A stretch of 64,000 bases of DNA from Haemophilus influenzae (lineage in GTDB: Bacteria; Pseudomonadota; Gammaproteobacteria; Enterobacterales; Pasteurellaceae). This document shows, one piece after another, positions 60,356 through 64,000 of the stretch. The notes beneath the pieces were generated by a model that searched no databases, was not told where the DNA came from, and worked only from the letters and a program-made list of their open reading frames with translations. Location of the stretch: contig NZ_LS483411.1 in NCBI RefSeq assembly GCF_900475755.1, forward strand, positions 62,001 through 126,000, written 5' to 3'. Every line of letters begins with the position of its first letter. Positions within the stretch are counted from its first letter, which is position 1. Made by a program: the position numbers and the translations under genes.

Positions 60356-61105
60356 TTATAAATGGCTCAAGTATTCGGTACCTAAATTTCCCATTTGTCT
60401 CAAAATCCAAGCTTGTTTTTTACGAACTAATAAGCTTGGCTTATTTACTTTATAAATGATTGGATTAGGCAACACAGCAGCTAAAAGTGCGGCTTCATTT
60501 TGAGATAAATTTTTAGCTGATTTTCTAAAGTAATAGCGACTTGCCGCCTCCACACCAAAAATGCCGTTCCCAAATTCTGCAATATTTAAATACACTTCTA
60601 AAATACGTTTTTTTGACCAAGTCAGCTCGAGCAACATAGTTGCTGGAACTTCTAAACCTTTTCTTAGCCAATTTTGTCCATGCCAAAGCATTAAGTTTTT
60701 AGCGGTTTGCTGGGAAATGGTTGATGCTCCTCTAATTCCTTTTTTAGATTTTTCGTTATACCGAATTGCTCCTTGGATAGCCTCAAAATCAAAGCCTAAA
60801 TGTTCAGGAAAACGCTGATCTTCTGATGCAATCACGGCTAGCTGAATATTGGGAGAAATATTTTCTAGGCTGACCCAGTTATATTGAATTTGGTATCGAA
60901 AATCGCCTTGTAAAAGATTAGCGACTTTTTGTTGTACCATATAAGCGGAAAATGGAATAGGGACAAAGCGAAAAATCAGTAACAAAGCAAAAACGGCGAA
61001 AAAAAAACGAAAGACAACTCGCTGCCAGTTTTTTTTCCACCATTTAGGACTAAATAAGCGTGAAAGTGCGGTAAAAATTCGCTTAGTTTTTTTCAATGAG
61101 ATCAA
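60356..61105 (-). CDS. mtgA: Monofunctional peptidoglycan glycosyltransferase MtgA
   Basis: 249 residues, one membrane helix (~29-52) and a GT51 domain: [17 protein letters not shown] (catalytic Glu), [17 protein letters not shown] and [20 protein letters not shown]. It polymerises lipid II glycan strands without a transpeptidase domain. No ATG is available in the N-terminal region; the start must be TTG at 61105 or 61096, inside the last codons of trpR, and only weak ribosome-binding sequence precedes it. Confidence 0.88.
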   Translation of the reverse strand: MISLKKTKRIFTALSRLFSPKWWKKNWQRVVFRFFFAVFALLLIFRFVPIPFSAYMVQQKVANLLQGDFRYQIQYNWVSLENISPNIQLAVIASEDQRFPEHLGFDFEAIQGAIRYNEKSKKGIRGASTISQQTAKNLMLWHGQNWLRKGLEVPATMLLELTWSKKRILEVYLNIAEFGNGIFGVEAASRYYFRKSAKNLSQNEAALLAAVLPNPIIYKVNKPSLLVRKKQAWILRQMGNLGTEYLSHL

Positions 61106-61388
61106 GATGTTGTTTCATCCATTGCATAAAATCAGGATCCATCGTTTTAATCATATTGGAACCTCGAGTAATGGTGGCGGCGCTTGTATTCAAGTTTTGC
61201 TGAATTTCTCGTTGTGGGAGATTTTTATCCAAGAGTTGAGAAACAATTTGCAAGCGTAATCCTACGGCATCTCGTTCATCAGATGTTAATAATAAAGTGA
61301 GAAATTCTTGGGCTTTATCTTGCTCAAATGCTGTCTTCAGCATAGTCAAAAATGTGTTCCATTGTTCCAAATTACGACTAATATACAT
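61083..61388 (-). CDS. trpR: Trp operon repressor
   Basis: 101 residues from the ATG at 61388 (AAGGTG 6 bases upstream); an in-frame GTG at 61397 is part of that site. The TrpR fold is evident: [23 protein letters not shown] and the helix-turn-helix [24 protein letters not shown]. It binds tryptophan and represses trp genes. A trp operator-like palindrome lies just before it. The 3' end overlaps the mtgA start region by 23 bases. Confidence 0.93.
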   Translation of the reverse strand: MYISRNLEQWNTFLTMLKTAFEQDKAQEFLTLLLTSDERDAVGLRLQIVSQLLDKNLPQREIQQNLNTSAATITRGSNMIKTMDPDFMQWMKQHLDLIEKN

Positions 61389-61400
61389 AATGATCACCTT

Positions 61401-61418
61401 ATACTATTAAACTAGTAT
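61401..61418. promoter_or_regulatory. TrpR operator upstream of trpR
   Basis: ATACTA-TTAAAC-TAGTAT has perfect 6-base arms and matches the enterobacterial trp operator pattern (TACTA-GTTAAC-TAGTA). It lies between the slt stop and the trpR start, 13 bases before the ATG, so it fits autorepression. Confidence 0.75.
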
Positions 61419-61420
61419 GT

Positions 61421-63202
61421 TTAGTATAGCCGATCCCATTCTTCATGGCGAAAAGTTTTTGGGCGTGCTTTGTTTTGTAAAATTTGGTAGTAAAAATCAT
61501 AAGCGACGACATTTTGCACATAACCACGAGTTTCATAAAAAGGAATAGATGCGACAAATTCGTCTAATGCTAATTTTCCATTAGATCGTGCTAACCATTT
61601 TTCTACTCGATTTGCCCCTGCATTGTAAGCAGCTGCAATCAATATTCGATTATTAGGATATTTTCCATTGAGTTCATTCAGATGTGCTGTGCCGAGCGAA
61701 ATATTATTTAATGGTTTAAATAAATCTTGTTCGCCTTGATAAGGTAGTTGATTATTCTCTGCAGTCAATTTTGCCGTGCTTGGCAGAAGTTGCATTAAGC
61801 CCCGCGCATTTGCTGAAGATTGTGCCATTGGATTCCAAGCACTTTCTTGACGAGCGATTGCCATAGCAAAAGTTTTGCTGACATTCAAATTTTGCAATGC
61901 TGCATTGAAGTATTCAGAATAAGCATTTGGCAGACGAAGGGACAGATAATCCCACGCTTTTGCCACAATAGAAGCATCAACAGCTAATTCAAACCATTGC
62001 TGATTTTTGGCATATTGTGCAAGTTTTAGCTGAGTTATGAAATCCGCATTATCCAGCATAATTCGCCAACGTTGTTTTGCTAAACCATTTCGTCCAAGTT
62101 CTCTTAATTCTGTAATCATTGCAAAAACTTGCTTAAAAGGAAATTGTTCAGCTTGAGTAAAACTTGGCGCGACAGGGACATTCAGTTGATATATTTGTTT
62201 TAATTGTATTGCCGCTAACATTGGATAAAAGCCACGCTCTTTGGAAAGTGCGGTCAGTTTTTCTGTATTTTTTGATATATCTTGTTTCGCTTCCCAGTAA
62301 CGCCATTCTTGCTTACTTTTTGATTCAGCAGAAAGCAAATTCAGCCAAGAGGTTAATTCAGTTTTTTGCCAAATTGCCATTCGTAAACGGCGCTCGGTTA
62401 GATTATCAGTTTTTAATTGTTGGATTTGTTCATCACGCCATTTTTGAAAATCAGCGTTTTCATTATCAAAAAAACGATTTAAAAAAGCGACTTTCCACTG
62501 TTTAATTTCATCCTCTGAAAGCTGCCAAGTATTTGCCCATTTTTGATAAGATTCAAAATTTGGGTTATTCATTTGTTCAGGTAACGTTTTAAGATAACGT
62601 GGGAAAGCATCAATTAATACGGTTTTATCTAAAGTGTTAGGATCGTTTTTTCTTACAATTTCAGCAAGTTGTTTAGGATTTTCTACTTGATTTTGTTCTT
62701 TTTGATTCGTGTTATTTTCTTTAGCATTATCCGACGTTGCTGATGTTTGCTGTTCGTTTAAAGTGGATAGCTTTTGTAATAAGGCTTGAAATGCTGGCGT
62801 TACAAAAGGGTAATTTTGTTGCACTAACGCATTCAGTTCATTTATTGCTTGTTGTTTACCTTGAATATCATCATTCTGCAAAAAGGCGATTTTTGTCTCC
62901 CAAAATCGAGCAAGCAGATCATATTGCAAAGGGTAACTTTGCAATAAATCTATTAAGTTTTTTGTAATATTTTGAGTTGCTTCAGAAAACTGTTGATTTT
63001 TTACCGCACTTTTTAGCATTCCTTCAACTTGCAAGAAGATTTCACGTTGCTTTAAACGTTTTAAATAGTCTTGATGCTGTGCAGACGCCCAGTTTTGCTT
63101 TTCTTGCTCAAGATTGATGGATGCTGTTGCCGTGTTAGGTGAATCGGCAAAAGCAGAAAGTGCGGTCAAAATACAGAGAGAAATTAAGGCAACTTTTTTC
63201 AT
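61421..63202 (-). CDS. slt: Soluble lytic murein transglycosylase
   Basis: 593-residue precursor. Signal peptide MKKVALISLCILTALSAFAD. A long alpha-superhelical U/L domain (~30-430) with many Gln/Lys-rich helices is followed by the SLT catalytic domain: AIARQESAWNPMAQSSANARGLMQLLP contains the catalytic Glu, and then AAYNAGANRVEKW. It cleaves glycan strands with 1,6-anhydro product formation in the periplasm. slt-trpR order as in E. coli. Confidence 0.94.
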   Translation of the reverse strand: MKKVALISLCILTALSAFADSPNTATASINLEQEKQNWASAQHQDYLKRLKQREIFLQVEGMLKSAVKNQQFSEATQNITKNLIDLLQSYPLQYDLLARFWETKIAFLQNDDIQGKQQAINELNALVQQNYPFVTPAFQALLQKLSTLNEQQTSATSDNAKENNTNQKEQNQVENPKQLAEIVRKNDPNTLDKTVLIDAFPRYLKTLPEQMNNPNFESYQKWANTWQLSEDEIKQWKVAFLNRFFDNENADFQKWRDEQIQQLKTDNLTERRLRMAIWQKTELTSWLNLLSAESKSKQEWRYWEAKQDISKNTEKLTALSKERGFYPMLAAIQLKQIYQLNVPVAPSFTQAEQFPFKQVFAMITELRELGRNGLAKQRWRIMLDNADFITQLKLAQYAKNQQWFELAVDASIVAKAWDYLSLRLPNAYSEYFNAALQNLNVSKTFAMAIARQESAWNPMAQSSANARGLMQLLPSTAKLTAENNQLPYQGEQDLFKPLNNISLGTAHLNELNGKYPNNRILIAAAYNAGANRVEKWLARSNGKLALDEFVASIPFYETRGYVQNVVAYDFYYQILQNKARPKTFRHEEWDRLY

Positions 63203-63217
63203 ATTACGTTATTTAAA

Positions 63218-63514
63218 TTAAAAGACTTTTTTAAACGGCTTTACAATAACATCTGCATATACGCCCGCTTCGACATAAGGATCTTGTGCCGCCCAATCTT
63301 TTGCTGCTTGTAAGTTTACGAATTGTGCAATAACGGTTGAACCAGTAAAACCTGCTTCTCCTGGATTTTCATCATCAATTGCAGGATTTGGGCCTGCCGT
63401 AAGTAAACGGTTTTCCGCTTGAAGTTGTTTTAAACGAGCTAAGTGTTGCTCTCGTACGGCAAGACGTTTTTCTAACGTATTGGGAATATCTTGGGCAAAA
63501 ATAACATAGTACAT
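63218..63514 (-). CDS. yciI: YciI-family protein
   Basis: 98 residues, ferredoxin-like YciI fold: [31 protein letters not shown], with the conserved His (REQHL) and Asp residues near a pocket ([20 protein letters not shown]). The function of the family is unresolved, with weak hydrolase or dehydrochlorinase relatives. 15 bases precede slt and 16 bases follow yciA, so the three can be co-transcribed. Confidence 0.92.
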   Translation of the reverse strand: MYYVIFAQDIPNTLEKRLAVREQHLARLKQLQAENRLLTAGPNPAIDDENPGEAGFTGSTVIAQFVNLQAAKDWAAQDPYVEAGVYADVIVKPFKKVF

Positions 63515-63530
63515 AATGATTTCCTTTTAT

Positions 63531-64000
63531 TTACAAGGGTTGTTCTACTTCTAGTTCTGAAATTAAGGCTAATGCTTTTTCTAACTCTTGGTTATTTTCA
63601 CGAGGAATCGTGCGAGAGCGACCATTATTATCAACTGCAACAAAAGTAAATACCGCATCAGTTACACAATAACGTTCGCCAATTGGCTCACTCGCCACTT
63701 TTTTTACCCATACTTCCACTTTAATTTTAATGGAAGAACGCCCAACTTTGAGACATTGTCCGTAGCAACAAACCACATCGCCTACCGAGATTGGTTTAAT
63801 AAAATTCATACTTTCAACAGCAACAGTAACCACACGTCCGTGTGCGATTTCTTTTGCTAAAATCGCACCGCCCATATCCATTTGAGACATAATCCAGCCA
63901 CCAAAAATATCTCCGTTGGCATTGGTGTCAGAAGGCATAGCCAAAGTTCGTAGTAAAAGAACACCTTTTGATTGGCGACCATTTTTATCAATAAAATTGG
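63531..64000 (-). CDS. yciA: Acyl-CoA thioesterase YciA (cut by window end)
   Basis: Hotdog-fold acyl-CoA thioesterase. The frame remains open to the window edge and reads NFIDKNGRQSKGVLLLRTLAMPSDTNANGDIFGGW, so only a few N-terminal residues are missing. The Asn/Asp of NANGDIFGGW form the active site. It hydrolyses a range of acyl-CoAs in the cytoplasm. First visible gene of the yciA-yciI-slt unit. The C-terminal end is IPRENNQELEKALALISELEVEQPL. Confidence 0.93.
   Translation of the reverse strand, partial: NFIDKNGRQSKGVLLLRTLAMPSDTNANGDIFGGWIMSQMDMGGAILAKEIAHGRVVTVAVESMNFIKPISVGDVVCCYGQCLKVGRSSIKIKVEVWVKKVASEPIGERYCVTDAVFTFVAVDNNGRSRTIPRENNQELEKALALISELEVEQPL

Overview
The window is a piece of a Haemophilus influenzae chromosome, or that of a very close relative. 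The evidence is an AT-rich genome with dozens of copies of the 9-base DNA uptake core AAGTGCGGT/ACCGCACTT (about one per 1.2-1.3 kb), a complete set of Pasteurellaceae-type housekeeping genes, and a gene order I recall from the Rd reference (about HI0936 down to HI0893, then HI0842 down to HI0827). There is no prophage, insertion sequence, CRISPR array or plasmid-type gene. Most of it is core genome.

Layout. 0-3.7 kb: end of a cytochrome c maturation cluster (nrfE/ccmF fragment, dsbE-like, nrfF-nrfG fusion) and the HI0933-type flavoprotein. 3.8-7.4 kb: eno, then a DUF2251 gene, a DUF1190-like lipoprotein and a YgiC-like ATP-grasp gene. 7.6-9.2 kb: catalase hktE. 9.4-13.7 kb: glyQ and glyS, split by a glutaredoxin-like gene, a DUF559 nuclease-like gene and an array of hairpin repeats, then a tRNA-Ile(CAU). 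13.7-18 kb (minus): leuS-lptE-holA. 18.2-25.3 kb: uppS-cdsA-rseP-bamA-skp-lpxD, the envelope assembly cluster. 25.4-27.3 kb (minus): rpsB-tsf with an S2-type leader. 27.3-33.8 kb (minus): a methyltransferase, kefC, and secM-secA-mutT. 33.9 kb: dciA. 34.2-39 kb (minus): rppH-tauE-lgt-thyA-tadA and proB. 39-42.5 kb: folA and emrAB. 42.5-48.4 kb (minus): acrR-acrA-acrB and ftsN. 48.5-52 kb (minus): a CodA-like amidohydrolase and yejM-yejL. 52-55.7 kb: yejK, bamE, cpxR and a broken cpxA. 55.7 kb: epmA (minus). 56.9-60.3 kb: frdABCD. 60.3-64 kb (minus): yciA-yciI-slt-trpR-mtgA.

The genes form a few coherent groups. Outer membrane biogenesis is served by bamA, bamE, skp, lptE, lpxD, yejM and rseP. 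Protein export uses secM-secA and lgt. Anaerobic respiration uses frdABCD and the heme-lyase genes. Efflux uses acrAB and emrAB. Translation is represented by glyQ/glyS, leuS, rpsB, tsf, tadA, epmA and the AUA-reading tRNA.

The points most worth a second look are: (1) a SecM arrest peptide reduced to IRAGP, whose stop codon overlaps a strand able to pair with the secA ribosome-binding site; (2) the DUF559 gene and hairpin/inverted-repeat array lying between glyQ and glyS; (3) a cpxA with three separate one-base losses beside an intact cpxR; (4) a CodA-like protein with Gln where cytosine deaminase has its catalytic Glu; (5) a trp-operator-like palindrome in front of trpR; and (6) a gene-order junction between acrR and the CodA-like gene that differs from my recollection of Rd.
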